Part shown: in pieces, positions 52,101 through 63,300 of the stretch
Layout of the letters: the number at the start of each line of letters is the position of its first letter
Position numbering within the stretch: the stretch's first letter is position 1
Source of the DNA: Serinus canaria
Taxonomy: Eukaryota; Chordata; Aves; Passeriformes; Fringillidae
Length of the DNA: 64,000 nt
NCBI RefSeq assembly: GCF_022539315.1
Contig: NC_066322.1
Location: 18,176,765-18,240,764 of the forward strand
Direction of reading: 5' to 3'
Notes under the pieces: generated by a model
Told to the model about the DNA's origin: nothing
Database searches by the model: none
The model's input: the letters and a program-made list of their open reading frames with translations, nothing else
Made by a program: the position numbers and the translations under genes

Positions 52101-55100
52101 TTAAATCCAAAATAATATTGTACTTACAATGACAGTAAACGCATTGCTAGAATAAGGAGGACTTTCTGAAACAAAATGAAAAGGTTTTAGTTTTTAAAAG
52201 TTCATCAATTTACTCCTATTTCTGAAGTAAATAGCATTGATTCAGCATCGGTGTTAACACCGTACTATTTATTTTACTCCTTTTCATTGGGCCTTAGGCA
52301 TGACACCATTGTCTGACAGCTTAGTCCAGAAGAGGGATCCGCCAAACAGCTGGAATCACAAACTGTCCACAGGGTGGAGCTTTCATCTGAGAAACTGAGT
52401 GTCACCATGAATATTTGCATTAATTTAGAAATAGATATTCTAAAGATGCAGCACCACTAAATCCAAAGCAGGATACAGAATTAATGGTGGTGCTGGCAGT
52501 GTTTCTTAGCTGGCAGGTTTGAAGTGTCTTTGCTGCAGACTAGCAGAACCAAACCAGGCATTGTTGAACTCTGGCTTCAAAGAATAGAAGCAATTAAACA
52601 TATGCTAAATTTTTCACTTTTTCTCATGTGTTTAGTATAGTTAGTACATATACAGACAATGAATTTTGGTAACTTATTCTTTTCAGAAAAACTACCAGAA
52701 TAAGTGGCTCGGTTTTATAGCCCAACCCAAAGACTAATTATACATTGCAAATCCAGAAAATATACCAGAGTCTGTATTTCCACTGCTTGTTGGGTACTCA
52801 AGGAAATGCAAACAGATTGGTGTTTTTTGCTAAAATGGGACAATAGTTAGTTTTGGCATTGAAAGAATCTGTTTTTTCTTGAGCATGTATGAACCTTTTT
52901 TTTAAGCATAGCTTTTGGTTTTGTTTATCTCATGTGAAATGAATCCTGTTAAACCCTTGCATCTTAATTAGAAAATCAGTTACCTTTGATATAGTCAGAG
53001 TCTTGTTGGTATTGGCACACCCTGCTATTTTTTCAAAAATAGAAATAATTTCCTGATTTTCTTAAGTGTTTCAAGCACAATTTAGTATATTTCTGTGGCC
53101 TACATTGTTGTACAGGCATAAATTGATCCAAAAGATTCATTAGGGCAAAGCAATACTTGTTCCCCATTACAGCAACTTCCCTCTAACTCCAAAGCCCTTA
53201 TGTACCTCTCAGTCTTGTAAAAGCTGTAGAAAAATAGATGAGATTTGTTATTTGCCCTAGAGCCTCTGTAGTGATGCATTTAAGCAGCCATTTGGTCATG
53301 TAGCAGAAAGTTGGCTGCTCCTGTGCATTGATCACATCCTACCTTAGCCACGCCTGGGAGTTCAGCTACCAAACTTCATGAGATTTTCAAAAGCTCCCCC
53401 ATCTGAGCCCATTTTTTCCTGTGCATGTTGTTTCAAAGGCAGATCCATCTTTAAACCTTCATTCACTTTAACCTTTAAAATTTTTTAAAAATAATTTCAG
53501 GAAATGTTTTTTGGAGTGAGAATTACTGTTTCTGTGTGGTCTAGTTTTTGTTCCCCTGCACACAGAAATCAAGAAAATACTTTCTGTCTCTCTCAGACAC
53601 AAACAAGACTTCATTTTCAGATTCTGCTCCAAAAAATCCATCATAAGGTCTGTTTTTAAGGTATCAGCCACGGATAACTGGGAACTGGAACAGAAACACT
53701 CATGGCATATGACACACTTCTTCTGCTAGCATCCTTACTACATGTTCTATTGTTATAGCTCCTTTTTCATTAAATATGCTATTGTACTACATGAAAAACT
53801 TTTGGCTGCTTTTTCTAAGAATGATGTTGCAGAGTAGATATGTGTCCTCCAGTAGAAATCAGAATATTTTAGGTAAAGTAGCCTTATTTAAGTTCTTGCT
53901 ATTTCATTTTGTCTATTTAGGCTTTTTTATGTTTTCTATTGGGCTTTCACGAGTAACTGGATTATGAATTTCAATCCTGTGCAAACACATTTAATTTCCT
54001 CAGTTTGGATTTCCTGGGGTTTTTTTCCTTCCTGTCTCCTTTGTGAAAACTGGCTGATCCTCTATTTTGATCTCCATTTTCAACCTCCCAGGAGAATGGA
54101 GTAAAATCATTTGGTAATAATGTTGAAGTATACATCACTAACAAAATGTCGTTTATGCAGTTCATAATGTGCTGCACAATGTGAAAAGCTTGAGCCTAAG
54201 GCACAAGGACCTAGTTTTGTTTTGGTGTGGTTAATTATAAAATTTGTCAGCTGTAGGAGCACTGTGATGTCTGACAGTGAAATGAGCCACCATTGCTCCT
54301 ACATTTTGAAAAATGTGTTTTCGTTATATAAACAGGGATAAATTATAAGCTGAATAACTTGTGTGGAAAAAATGCTTTGCATCTTTGTCTGGACAGACTT
54401 CAGTAGATCATATCTATCTGGTTAAGCAATGTATGGTGATTGCATTTTAACATGTGCAGCTTGGCTCAGTGTTGGAAAGATAACACAAAGCCATTTTTAC
54501 ATTGCAGACAATGCTGATACATGTATTTTAATTCACATTACTGAAATTACAGAATAACATAACTTGGATTTATGTGGTAATTTAATTAAACTGTGGTTCA
54601 GAAAAAAAACCTGTCATTGCCAATGAAAAACTCTACAAGAAAAAGTGATGTTTTTTTGTACCACCTAGAAAAAGCTTAGAAAAACAGCTGTGCCTTGCAG
54701 CTTTCTAGGATGGTGATCCAGGCTGGGCTCTAACAAACAGAAATTGAAGAGTTTGAGTGCCACAGTGAAGACACATGGGTAGCAGCTGCCTCACTGACAT
54801 TTCAAAACCAAGAGGTCACATTCCAGCTCAAACCTCTCAGATAGATTGAGCTGCCACAGCATCACATGAAGTAGGGGAGAATCTAATGATCAGACTTTAA
54901 GGCTTTATACAAAAGGTCAAAAAAGACCTTTTAAATCAGAAATCAGTTTTCAACACTTGTAGTTCACTGTTCAGGCTGGCAGTATCTTCACTGTTTCTCC
55001 CTGGGGTACCATTTCAAAATAATATTTCTCCAAAAAGTCAATGAAAAAAGCAGATTTCCACATGAATCTTACCCTGTCAGTCCTGTCTTTTCACAGTAAT

Positions 55101-57015
55101 TCAGACCTTAGATACACTCTGAACAGTAGCATAATGTTGTGTGCAAGAGCAGCAGAAGTTACTTGGGGCTTTTGTCAGCAAGATCTGAAGAGAAAGACTG
55201 GGGCAGTAAATTCATGGTATCCATAGTCTAGGGGACAAAATGTGAACAACAGGAATGATCTCGTGCCTGATAATAGCCAAAAACCTGTGCAAAAAGAAGC
55301 CAGGCTTTTTCTTTGTAATCTTTTAGATCAGTTGGCTGTTTTAACTGCTCTCATTTTCTTGCAGACCCACTTGTTCTACTTTCTTATGTCTTTAGAGACA
55401 AAGCTACTGCTTGTTTTTTTCTTTTTCTTGTTACTTTTTGTCACCCTTAATTTTATGGGTTCCCCTGGTTCTGTATCCTTGTATCATGGATTCCCCCAGC
55501 TCCAGTCATCCTGTGTGTATTCTTTGTTTTTCTCTTTGAGCTTATATTTAACATTATCAGATCCTCCCACTCATCTGCTTACACACAGACATGCAGTTAT
55601 ACCAGGACCTAGCTCTTCAGTGTAGTATGATTAAATCTCCATATTTCATGGCAGAGTTTGGAAATCATTCACAAGAAATGTCTAATGGAGTTAGGTGGCT
55701 GCAAGTTCAAGCAGGGTCATTTTCATGTCTCCTAAGCAATGACAGATGGCTACAAGGTGTTTCAATGCACTGGGCTTAGCAGGTTGCTGTGGCTTGAATA
55801 GTTGATGGCAAAAGATTTCAGTTAGGAAATAACACTGTTTTCAGGGGACTGATTTAATTCAAAGTTCAGGTAAATTGAGTGTGCTGTCCAGGTTTTAATA
55901 TATGTTTCCTGGGAAATTTCAGAAGACTTATTTATGGTGCATAATAAAGATTCTTCATGGAAAAAAAACTGTGTAGAGGAAGTAGTAAATCAGCTGCATT
56001 GTCAAGAACAATAGGTATGAATGTATAAGTCAAAATTTTGTAAGAACATTTCCATTTCAAGGGCTTTTTTTCAATAGCATCCGAACAAGGAAATTACTGC
56101 AGCAATTTGCCTGTCCTGTTCTACTGACAGACTTAAAATAGTAGAAACCTGGTGCTTTGGGTAACAAGCATCAACTCACTGCAGGTTACCTTGTGACATG
56201 GCTCTCAACAATAATTTATGATTTAGAATGGCTTGCCAAGCTGCCAACACTCATTTAAGCTAAATTGAACCAAAGTAATTGGGGGGTTTTGTTGGTTTTC
56301 TGATTTTTTCATTTTACTGCCTGCAGAACTGATGCTTCAGATTAAAAAAAATAGTTTTTACAATTGTAAATACATTTTTCCATAAGGCAAGAAACACCAT
56401 TTGTAAGGATAACAATTTCCCTACTACCAGCCTCTGCCTTTCTGGTTCTATTTCTTTCCCATTACTCTGGGGAAAAATGAATTCTCTCCTTATTTAGAAA
56501 AAAAAATGGTTTCATTTAACTTGGAAGGAAAATTGGGTATACATTAGGAATCCACAGAGATTACAAGGGAACGGTGCCTGACAATGTGCTTTCTATTTGG
56601 AAGAGAACTTTGCCTGTAACTAAAGGAAGAGATTAAAGAAGAGCATAATTAATGTTAGCATCTTCCATGCTACAACATACAATTACAGTGCTCACAGTGT
56701 GTGCCTGTCATTATGTAAAATTGACCTTTACAGCTCACTCAGCATATTAGCTAACATTTTGCATATACTGAGCTGCCTAGGAAACCGTATTTTGCTTTTA
56801 CCATGGTCCTACAAAAGCAGCTTGTGACAATGTGTGTGTATTCTGCTATGGTTTTTTTATTCTTTTTCTCCTTGGCTAACAGTTCACAGAAATCTCTCTG
56901 CTGTACTCATATCTATGTGTTTGGTTTTTTTAAGTGCCTTGCTACGTGGGAGTCCTTCCTAGCATCTCAAACAGTGGATCTTCATGTGGATGAAGATTCT
57001 GAAGACAGGCCTTGA
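28014..57015 (+). CDS. SNX7: Sorting nexin 7 (PX-BAR protein), complete coding region in nine exons
   Basis: Coding exons: 28014-28187, 34116-34298, 36118-36228, 36630-36794, 37741-37942, 39774-39973, 43412-43498, 48959-49111, 56935-57015. All junctions are GT-AG and the joined frame is open for 451 residues. Residues 1-90 are an acidic, low-complexity N-terminus. A PX domain spans about 91-211, with the PI3P-pocket signatures RRRYQDF (133-139), PPLPEK (156-161) and ETRRKAL (177-183). A linker (about 220-245) could form an amphipathic helix, and a BAR domain fills about 250-451. I recognise the sequence as SNX7 from blocks such as [24 protein letters not shown] and CLATWESFL. Length equals my recollection of the long human isoform. 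Known biology: SNX7 pairs with SNX4 on early or recycling endosomes and supports recycling and autophagy traffic. SNX30 is the closest alternative, but the C-terminal block fits SNX7. The gene is about 29 kb, compact as expected in birds. Confidence 0.96.
28278..28300 (+). promoter_or_regulatory. Canonical G-quadruplex motif at start of SNX7 intron 1
   Basis: Four GGG tracts are separated by loops AC, AC and AGTGGAC (2, 2 and 7 bases), inside a GGGAC pentamer-like run. It lies 90 bases after the exon 1 donor on the transcribed-sense strand, so both DNA and nascent RNA could fold. Confidence 0.6.
29335..29550 (-). mobile_element. Ancient amniote CR1-type 3' fragment, minus strand
   Basis: The plus strand contains TTTAAGGCCAGAAGGGAC, then ATTTCACCAAGTTACC with CTGTATT, and weaker matches further right. 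This order matches an old CR1 family common in turtles, recalled from memory. The copy is heavily diverged. Confidence 0.6.
31127..31313 (+). repeat. Perfect (GGAT)n array, 187 bases
   Basis: About 46.75 uninterrupted GGAT units lie in SNX7 intron 1. They create long artefactual open frames in several registers (WMDG repeats forward, SIHP repeats reverse), which are not proteins. Confidence 0.98.
33001..33035. repeat. Inverted repeat, 10-pair stem with 15-base loop
   Basis: TGCCCTCTCC and GGAGAGGGCA are perfectly complementary. The left arm continues a C/T-rich tract. Confidence 0.85.
33511..33528. repeat. Run of 18 T
   Basis: An uninterrupted T run followed by AG, resembling a 3' splice site but with no supported exon after it. 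Confidence 0.9.
34116..34298 (+). CDS. SNX7: SNX7 coding exon 2 (residues 59-119, start of PX domain)
   Basis: The acceptor TGTAG precedes GATACATCT and the donor is AAG/GTAAGT; the exon is phase 0 at both ends. It encodes a Ser/Pro-rich segment ([13 protein letters not shown]) and then the first PX strands ([22 protein letters not shown]). Its 61 codons have no gap relative to the SNX7 pattern I recall. Confidence 0.96.
34299..36117 (+). other. SNX7: SNX7 intron 2
   Basis: This intron is AT-rich. I see no gene, recognisable mobile element or RNA in it. A pyrimidine-rich tract precedes the acceptor, and the small CAGGTCC/GGACCTG hairpin near 35665 looks like chance. Confidence 0.85.
36118..36228 (+). 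CDS. SNX7: SNX7 coding exon 3 (residues 120-156, PX core)
   Basis: The acceptor TTTTCAG is followed by ACAACCCGC. The exon encodes the PX motif RRRYQDF (133-139), whose Arg and Tyr contact PI3P in this family, and ends with LIIP. The donor, CCT/GTTTGT, is weak. Only this donor keeps the frame and gives the conserved IIP-PLPEK junction. Read-through into the intron meets a stop after 23 codons. Confidence 0.94.
36229..36629 (+). other. SNX7: SNX7 intron 3 (short, weak donor)
   Basis: This 401-base intron is the smallest in the gene. It starts with the non-consensus donor GTTTGT and ends with a strong T-rich tract and CCTTAG. No other feature is seen. Confidence 0.85.
36630..36794 (+). CDS. 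SNX7: SNX7 coding exon 4 (residues 157-211, end of PX domain)
   Basis: A T-rich tract and CCTTAG acceptor precede CCATTGCCT. The exon encodes the PX proline loop and lysine (PLPEK), the [14 protein letters not shown] helix with its phosphate-binding Arg, and the closing helix [11 protein letters not shown]. The donor is TGG/GTAAAA, phase 0. Confidence 0.96.
36795..37740 (+). other. SNX7: SNX7 intron 4
   Basis: This intron is 946 bases with donor GTAAAA and acceptor CTTTAG. I see nothing functional inside beyond short A/T runs. Confidence 0.85.
37741..37942 (+). CDS. SNX7: SNX7 coding exon 5 (residues 212-278, linker and first BAR helix)
   Basis: The exon follows a CTTTAG acceptor. It encodes a basic segment ([19 protein letters not shown]) that can form an amphipathic helix, as known ahead of SNX-BAR domains, and then the first BAR helix ([27 protein letters not shown]). 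The exon ends with one base of a split codon before GTAAGT. That G joins AC of the next exon to make Asp279. Confidence 0.95.
37943..39773 (+). other. SNX7: SNX7 intron 5
   Basis: This 1.8 kb phase-1 intron has donor GTAAGT. It contains the 14-pair hairpin at 38705-38736. No other exon or repeat is recognised. Confidence 0.85.
38705..38736. repeat. Hairpin, 14-pair stem with 4-base loop
   Basis: CTGGAGGGAGCAAT pairs with ATTGTTCCCTCCAG across TGAC, with one G-T wobble. It is in SNX7 intron 5. Confidence 0.9.
39774..39973 (+). CDS. SNX7: SNX7 coding exon 6 (residues 279-345, BAR domain)
   Basis: The acceptor is TTAAG, and the first two bases complete Asp279. The exon encodes the BAR helix containing [20 protein letters not shown], the Cys-rich SCIDRCC patch and [10 protein letters not shown], all characteristic of SNX7 and SNX30. 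The donor is ATG/GTAAGG, phase 0. Read-through stays open to about 40114, but that extension has no family similarity. Confidence 0.96.
39974..43411 (+). other. SNX7: SNX7 intron 6
   Basis: This 3.4 kb intron contains the perfect hairpin at 40174-40206 and a short direct repeat of AAGTACATATACT near 42780 and 42800. A long T-rich tract precedes the acceptor. Open frames here lack family features. Confidence 0.85.
40174..40206. repeat. Perfect hairpin, 14-pair stem with 5-base loop
   Basis: ATTTGGAAGGGGCA pairs without mismatch with TGCCCCTTCCAAAT across AGAGG. It is in SNX7 intron 6. Confidence 0.95.
43412..43498 (+). CDS. SNX7: SNX7 coding exon 7 (residues 346-374, BAR domain)
   Basis: A long T-rich tract (about 43370-43396) and ACTAAG acceptor precede GGTGTTTTG. 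The 29-codon exon encodes the charged helix [21 protein letters not shown] at the tip of the BAR domain. The donor is CTG/GTAAGT, phase 0. Confidence 0.95.
44611..44653. repeat. Hairpin, 14-pair perfect stem with 9-base loop
   Basis: GGAGTTGGGTAGCC (44614-44627) pairs with GGCTACCCAACTCC (44637-44650) across ATGGCAGGT. After one mismatch, two more pairs form at the base. It is in SNX7 intron 7. Confidence 0.95.
46699..46764. repeat. Two adjacent hairpins (8-pair and 21-pair stems)
   Basis: GAACACAC/GTGTGTTC (46699-46717, 3-base loop) is followed at once by a larger hairpin (46718-46764). The larger arms begin TGGCTTGGACTTAA and end TTAAGTCCAAGCCA, with loop TAGAT and a single T-G wobble in 21 pairs. 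It is in SNX7 intron 7. Confidence 0.95.
48959..49111 (+). CDS. SNX7: SNX7 coding exon 8 (residues 375-425, BAR domain)
   Basis: The acceptor ATTTAG precedes TTCTCAGAA. The exon encodes the long BAR helix [28 protein letters not shown], which is very like human SNX7. It then has a more divergent part up to NNLRYYEE. The donor is GAG/GTAAAA, phase 0. Confidence 0.95.
49527..49557. repeat. Hairpin, 11-pair stem with 9-base loop
   Basis: TATATTCTTGG pairs with CCAAGAATATA. AT-rich, so less striking than the others. It is in SNX7 intron 8. Confidence 0.8.
52249..52262. repeat. 14-base perfect palindrome
   Basis: CGGTGTTAACACCG is fully self-complementary and includes two CpG in a CpG-poor intron. 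Confidence 0.9.
56935..57015 (+). CDS. SNX7: SNX7 coding exon 9 (residues 426-451) and stop
   Basis: A T-rich tract and TTTAAG acceptor precede TGCCTTGCT. The exon encodes [12 protein letters not shown], the family C-terminal signature, and then a variable acidic tail ([12 protein letters not shown]). It ends at TGA (57013-57015). Confidence 0.95.
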   Translation, partial: CLATWESFLASQTVDLHVDEDSEDRP

Positions 57016-57345
57016 GTAATATTTCTGCTTGATCTCTGCCTTTTCCATGCAGTTTCTCCCAACCAAAGTGCTTTATATGAGATCAGATTCATTATTAAAT
57101 TTAACTGTTAAAATCAGTGAAATGCAGGAAACCAGCTTATTGTGCACTCAGGTATTCTAGTCCTGAAATACATTTTAAAACATGCTATATATTGCTTTAT
57201 ATTGCTTAGCTCTGATTTTACATATTTTTATGCATTTGCATACAATTTTTTTCATAAATATTGTGTAATTTTGATATAAAGTATTTTAAATATGTAAAAA
57301 CAGCTCAATTTTAATAAAAAGTTGAATAAGGAAAGTTTGTCATCA
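57016..57345 (+). other. SNX7: SNX7 3' untranslated region (end approximate)
   Basis: The AT-rich stretch from the stop codon to just past the AATAAA gives a short 3' UTR of about 320-335 bases. No earlier AATAAA is present. A longer form using a distal signal cannot be excluded. Confidence 0.7.
57313..57318 (+). terminator. SNX7 polyadenylation signal AATAAA
   Basis: A canonical AATAAA lies about 300 bases after the stop. It is followed by a T/GT-rich stretch (about 57335-57365) fitting the downstream element, so cleavage is expected near 57330-57345. Confidence 0.75.
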
Positions 57346-57359
57346 GTCTGTATCCTTGT

Positions 57360-60300
57360 CTTTTTTAGAATTATTTTGGTATTTTGGTATTTTAGCATGC
57401 TTCTTAGATTCTCTTTCTTGAGTAATTTCTTGTACTTACAGAATTATGTCATGTAGTCCTCAAGGACTAGTACTTTAGTATTATTTTAATAGATCTTTCT
57501 AGTTGCCCAATGGCAGCGTAGGACATAAAGATGCCAAACATGTTCTGTGAGATTATTGCTGCTTTAAAGTGTTGATAATTTAGTTTTCAGTTTGTATTAT
57601 TTAGATGTTTATTAGACATCTTCAATTTGACATTTTTTATAGGATAAAGAAAAAAGTGAGTTCATGAAACAGACTGTACAGTGATACCATTAGTCACAGC
57701 ACTGATCCTGCCAACACAAGAACTTCCATTTGGAGATTGCAGGGTGAAACCTGCTCCCATGGCCGACACTCCTGTAATCCTCACCTTCTTTCCTCTTTAG
57801 ATAATCAGTGTGGAAGAGGAGGGGTTAAGAAAATAAGAGGTTTGCATTAAAATGATCAGCTGATTCACGCACGCAATATGCAATAAAGTCCCGTCACTGC
57901 ATTCGTCCACCCAGTAGGTCCTCCAGTCTGCAGCTGTAGTTTCTGCAGTTCTCTCTGGTGGTTAAGGCCTGAGAAAGCCACAGGCTTTATGTGGAAAGAA
58001 TGAGGTCCAGGAATCAGAGAGCCTAACCAGCTCTCTGGCCTTGCAGAAGAGCAGGCCTTCAGCCATCACCTGCACCTTTTGTGGTGGCATTTTGTGAGCT
58101 TGCTCTGGTCAGTGTTCTCATGGCTGCAGGGGATAATTCCAGAGCACGTGGCTGCTGCTCTTGGGTGGCTGTGGACCTGTCTAAGCTGGGCAAGGATTTT
58201 GTGGCTTTGATCTTAAAAAATAAGACCTGGAATACCGGCATGACCTTTTCAGCAATGCTAGGAAAAGTTCTCTCATGCTGCCCCCATGAAGTAGCAGTGA
58301 AAGCTCAGCTCTCTTTTTTTCATCTATGAAGTGTCAGTTAAGGTGCTCCTGAAATCCTGCCAGGGGCATCAATCTCTCCCAATGTGGACAGCTCCCCGTG
58401 CAGAGGCGAGGCTGTGCTCAGAGGGCAGGGCAGTGCTGAAGGGCTGTGCCTCACAGGCTCTTCTCCAGCCATGCTGGCAGTGGATCCTTGCAGGAGGAAG
58501 GGAAGAACAACGTGGCTGGACTGTGCTCTTTTCCCACTGTACCTTCCTGATGCTTTTTTTTAGCATCAGAACTTCTATCAATACTATCAATATGCTTAAT
58601 AGCCTTAATGGCTTTCCCTTTCTTTTTTATTTTTTTCATCTAAATTCATAGGATTTACCATGATGAATATCAATGAATTCCACAACTTAATTTGTAGGAA
58701 AAATCAATTAATTTTGTGATCTCCTGAACTAGCTGCCCAACAACTTCAGGTAACACCTGGCTGTTAAATTGTGAGAAGAGATGAGCAACTCTTTCCTATT
58801 TCTCTTCCCTGTGCCACTCAAGAATTTACAGACCTCTAGGATATTTTCCAAGTATTGCCTGTTTTCCCAGAGGAAAAGCCATAGCTTAACACCATATTGT
58901 ACAAAAGGCACTTCACATCTGTGCTCATTGTTACTGCTTTTCTCTGTATTTTCTAGTTCCGCTGCAACCAGTGTTCAAAATGCAGACACACCAGAAATGT
59001 ACATGTTGTCATAATTATGCTTTGATTTTTGTTATCATATTCCTAATTTATTTTTTGAAGTACCACTGAATGCTGAGCTGCCATTCCACAAAACTGTCCA
59101 CAGAGTTCTTCTGAAGGTTACTGAATAATTTAATATCCATCAGTGGGTATATATAGAAGAATTGGCTTTTCCCCAGTGAGCATTTATTTGCATTTATTAA
59201 TACTCAATTTAGCCTGCTGTTTTTAGCTCCTAATTGCTCTGTAATGTACAGTTCTATAAACAGGATTGCAACAAGACAGACAGCAGTAACACACTGAATA
59301 CCAGATAGGTGGAGGTTCAAGAAGAAATACACTCCTGCCACAAGCTGAACCTAGAACCTTTTATTTCTATTAGCCTTTTCTTCATGTGTGACTTTTTGCT
59401 AAAGCAGGGAGACTCTCAGTACAGATGATCCTCATCCCTATCCAGAATATCTAATACAGAATAGCAGTACTGGGTCAACCTGGCAAGTCTCAGCCAGGTT
59501 CTTATAACCAAACTGAAAAAACCCACCTGGTTAAAATGCAGAGATGCCAATAGAAGACATCCCCTATTTTTCCCCTTTCTATAATGGCTGTAAAGGCACT
59601 TCAGGCCCTGCTTGCTGCTCATGCACTGAGCACCTGGTCCAGGTTTAATAAGGACTTTTACAGCCATGCTAGGACAGAGTGCACAGTGCCTGGCCTGAGG
59701 AGGTGACACAGAGCAGGGCTGGGAGCCAGGCACACCCTGGGCAAGGACAATCCCTGTCTCCTGGCCACCCCACTGCCCAGAGATGCTGAGGAGCAAAAGG
59801 AGGAACTGCACTTTGTCTCTTACTCAGATTCTGGGAGTGGTAAAAAGATAACTGGCATCTGTCACTTGGATTGCAATCTAGACATAGATTTCAGAAAATA
59901 GAAAATCAGAAAATAGGACGGAAGGAAAAGAATACCTTGGATACAATTAGAAGGATACTTGCTTTCATGGTTTAAATTATATTTAGCTTAGTTTTTAACA
60001 CTTAACTTGAAATGGTCCTACATTATATGGGTTGCTACCTACACTGAATCTGTATGTAAAGTTTGTGAGGGTTGCCATGAGAACTGGCTTCCATGCCTGG
60101 AAAATCATCTGCAATTTGATAAAGCTCATCAATGATATTGCTATACATGTTCATTTGCCCTTAGAAGCGTTTGTCTTCTGGAAGACCTTTATGGAAAAAA
60201 GTACTTTTTCATGTCTGCTTTGTAATATGTCATCTCATTTATCAAAAGTATTTATTCAGAACAAATACACTGCAGAGTTTTGAAGATTATTCTTTGGAGT

Positions 60301-63300
60301 CCCTCTCCAATAACATGAATCCAGATGTTAGATTATTCTAATTCATTTTTTGTGATATAGATATTTTACTAATTTACTGGTATTAATTTTAGTTTTAAAA
60401 AATGCAAAATCAGAGCAGAAATTAATCGCTGGGTATTTCTAAGCATTCAAATGTATTTATATGGTGTTTTTTGTGTTTCTGGGTTTGTTCATTCATTCTG
60501 AGATACCTGAACATTCCCATGCTGTGATCCATGGACATTAATGAAGAGACCGAAGACTGTCTCCCAACTGATCAACATTCAGATTATTAACAGCATTTGG
60601 GGAGAATTTGCTCATTGAAAAGAAACAGAAGCAGAAAACTATAATCACTATCTAGACTTACTCCTATATTGGCACTCACCACAGTCTTTCTGCCACCTTT
60701 TTTCTAAAAGGTTGGAAGGTGATTTTTGGGGGGAGGGGGCAGCATTTTCCATTGTTCCATTCAATTTATCTCAGCTGTTCTTCAGCAGTGGCAATGTATT
60801 TAGAAGGGAAGCAATAAAAATCTTAATTATAGTGCTGTAGAAAACAGTTACAAATGCATATTCTACTGCTACATGTTCTTCAGAAGAATGTAATCAATTC
60901 ACACTGTTTTTGAATGATGTTTCATATTGTCATCTTGTAAACAGATCTTAAAATAGCAAGTTTATAAAGAAAGCTAAATCTCTGTAATTATGAAAGCTTT
61001 TCTTTTTTCCCAGTTAATCCTAAAAGAAAAGGTGGAGGCTGGAGGTGCAACAGCTTTGATTTTGAACCCCCTACTGAAGTAAAAGAATGCTAATAATTTG
61101 AAAATGGGTTTGGGGTTTTTTTTAAGAAAAATGTAGAGCCATGAAACAACATACACAGCTAAATGTGGTATGTCAGAGATGAACTTAAAACGGTGTTTCT
61201 GTAATGCCACATCACCGTGACTTTGTTAATGTAGTGAACAGTAACAGATTGGCTTGGATTTCAGTTAGAAACATGAAAACAGAGTTGACAGAGTTCAGCC
61301 TTTACAGAATTTGTTTTGTCCTGTATTATAAAACTAGTGGCCAGTGGCTCCTGATCTACACCGTGAGGACCTGTTGAAAGCTCAGATCTCTTGAGAATTG
61401 AAGTGTAATCTCGGGTTTTAAACACACCACCGAGGCTGATAATGTACTATCCGTGCAAAACGTAACTAACGTTTCATTACAACAGTTCTCTAGAAAAGCT
61501 GCAAATCCCATGTCATGGAGATGGAACTATCCAGAGTATATTTCATTTTTTGGGGTGAACTTCAAAGAAGCTGCAATCAATGGATAAATCACAGTTGTAA
61601 CAGCTCTGTTTCAGTATCTGTAGCAAGGTAATTACTATTGCCTAGTGAAAAAAAGGAACCTGAAAGAAGTCCAAGGGAGTTACACCAGCTCTCTGCTCGT
61701 CCCCTTTGCAGAGACATGTCCAGTGTACGCAGGGGCTGAGCATTGGTGAACATGGAATATTCTATCCACAAGCCAGTGGCACAAAGGTGCCATTGAACCA
61801 ACTTTTGGTTGCTGATGCAGAGCTCTATTTTTGATTTTAAGTCCCTCTCTCCTTTGGCACTTACCAGCAAGCTTGAGCAGAGCTGACAAAAAGCTGATCA
61901 ACAAGCTGAGAGTTTCCATACTGGCTGCATATGAGTGTCATTTGCTGTAGCAAGAGCTTCTCATCTTGAACTCCCATGTCAAAACTTCTGCTGAGGCTCC
62001 CTGTCCATCTTATCTAACATTTCCTTGCAAGGATATGTTCATAATATTTTAATGACTAGGAAAAGAAGGTGTGCCTGTTTGGGGGATACTATGTATTTTT
62101 AAACGGTAAATTATTGTTCCAAAGTGATCACTACTAGAACACACTATACATTGCTTCGCCTTATCTCTGGAAGCTGCTTAGGACACGGTGATATCCCCAC
62201 CCTGTGGCAGAGGGCAAGAAAAGCTTCTCAGTTTCCTAAGACTTCAACAAAATACACATAGTAGGAAGGAGAAAGGCTGTCAAGTCTCTTGGCCTTTTCT
62301 GTTTCCTAAGTTTTATCATGTACTTCTGCAGCATATGGGTGTAACTAATTACATTTTCTGAGCAGATGTGCAAGAGATAGATTGATATGCCAAGGCTGGT
62401 AAATGTCCAATGAGGAGGCGACTGGTGTGCCCATGACAGATTTTGTAAATGAGACATTTACAGAAATGATGAACGTAAAACATTTCATCTTAATATGTAA
62501 CTCCTGAGGTTAAAAGAAGACCGAGTCCATTGTCAATAGGGAAAAACTGTGTAACATGCCCCCATTTCTACTTTAGAAAAAAAAATTTGTTTCAAAATCT
62601 GTTTGGAATATGATGGAGTTTTTTTAAGCTGCTTTCTTCTCTCCTATTTTCTATTTACTGTTGTAAAAGAGAGGTCAATAGGAACGCATTTGGAAGAAAA
62701 AGAAGGTTGAATTCCTCTCTCACATAAAAATAGGATTTAAAAAAAGGGGTTTTTTGAATATTAAAATGAAGAGTCAACTGATAAGACTAATGAGAATCTG
62801 TACACACTACATCTGAGCAGAAGAGCAAACCTGGAATTAATGCTGTTGCTCCTCAACACAGTATGTCAAAGCAGATTTGACTGACCATTCAGACATGATC
62901 AGTGGCAGAGCAGCTAAAGCTGCTGAAAGTGTACCCAAAGCATAATAAAAGCCTTATGGATTCTGTCCTTAAAAAATACACAGTGCTGTTCTCCTACTTC
63001 AGTATGAAGCGGTAGAAAAGTCACTTTGCAAAATAAATAAGACATTGTTTGATATTAAAAATGGCATTTTTCTGCATTTCAGCCCTTTTATAAATTAGTA
63101 CCTCTGATCATGTAACTCCCTTAGCTAGATCTAGATATGTTCCTACCTGGCTGACTCTAGGGTGTCTTCTTTTGTTTCCCTCATTTTGTTTTTAGACAGA
63201 GATAAAGGAAGTTTGGGAAGTTTGTGTATTCTCTATAGGGAAAGAACTAAAGAGGAAGAGTATTTTGCCTCTTGAAGTGACTCAGAGCTGCCACCCTTTT

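Larger units (their letters stand above)
49112..56934 (+). other. SNX7: SNX7 intron 8 (largest)
   Basis: This 7.8 kb intron contains an 11-pair hairpin (49527-49557), a 14-base perfect palindrome (52249-52262) and a stretch near 52290-52470 that could be conserved non-coding DNA. No exon or mobile element is recognised. Confidence 0.85.

Noticed and set aside
58331..58651. 106-residue open frame downstream of SNX7
   Set aside because: No recognisable domain, overlapping minus-strand open frames, and no splice or promoter support.
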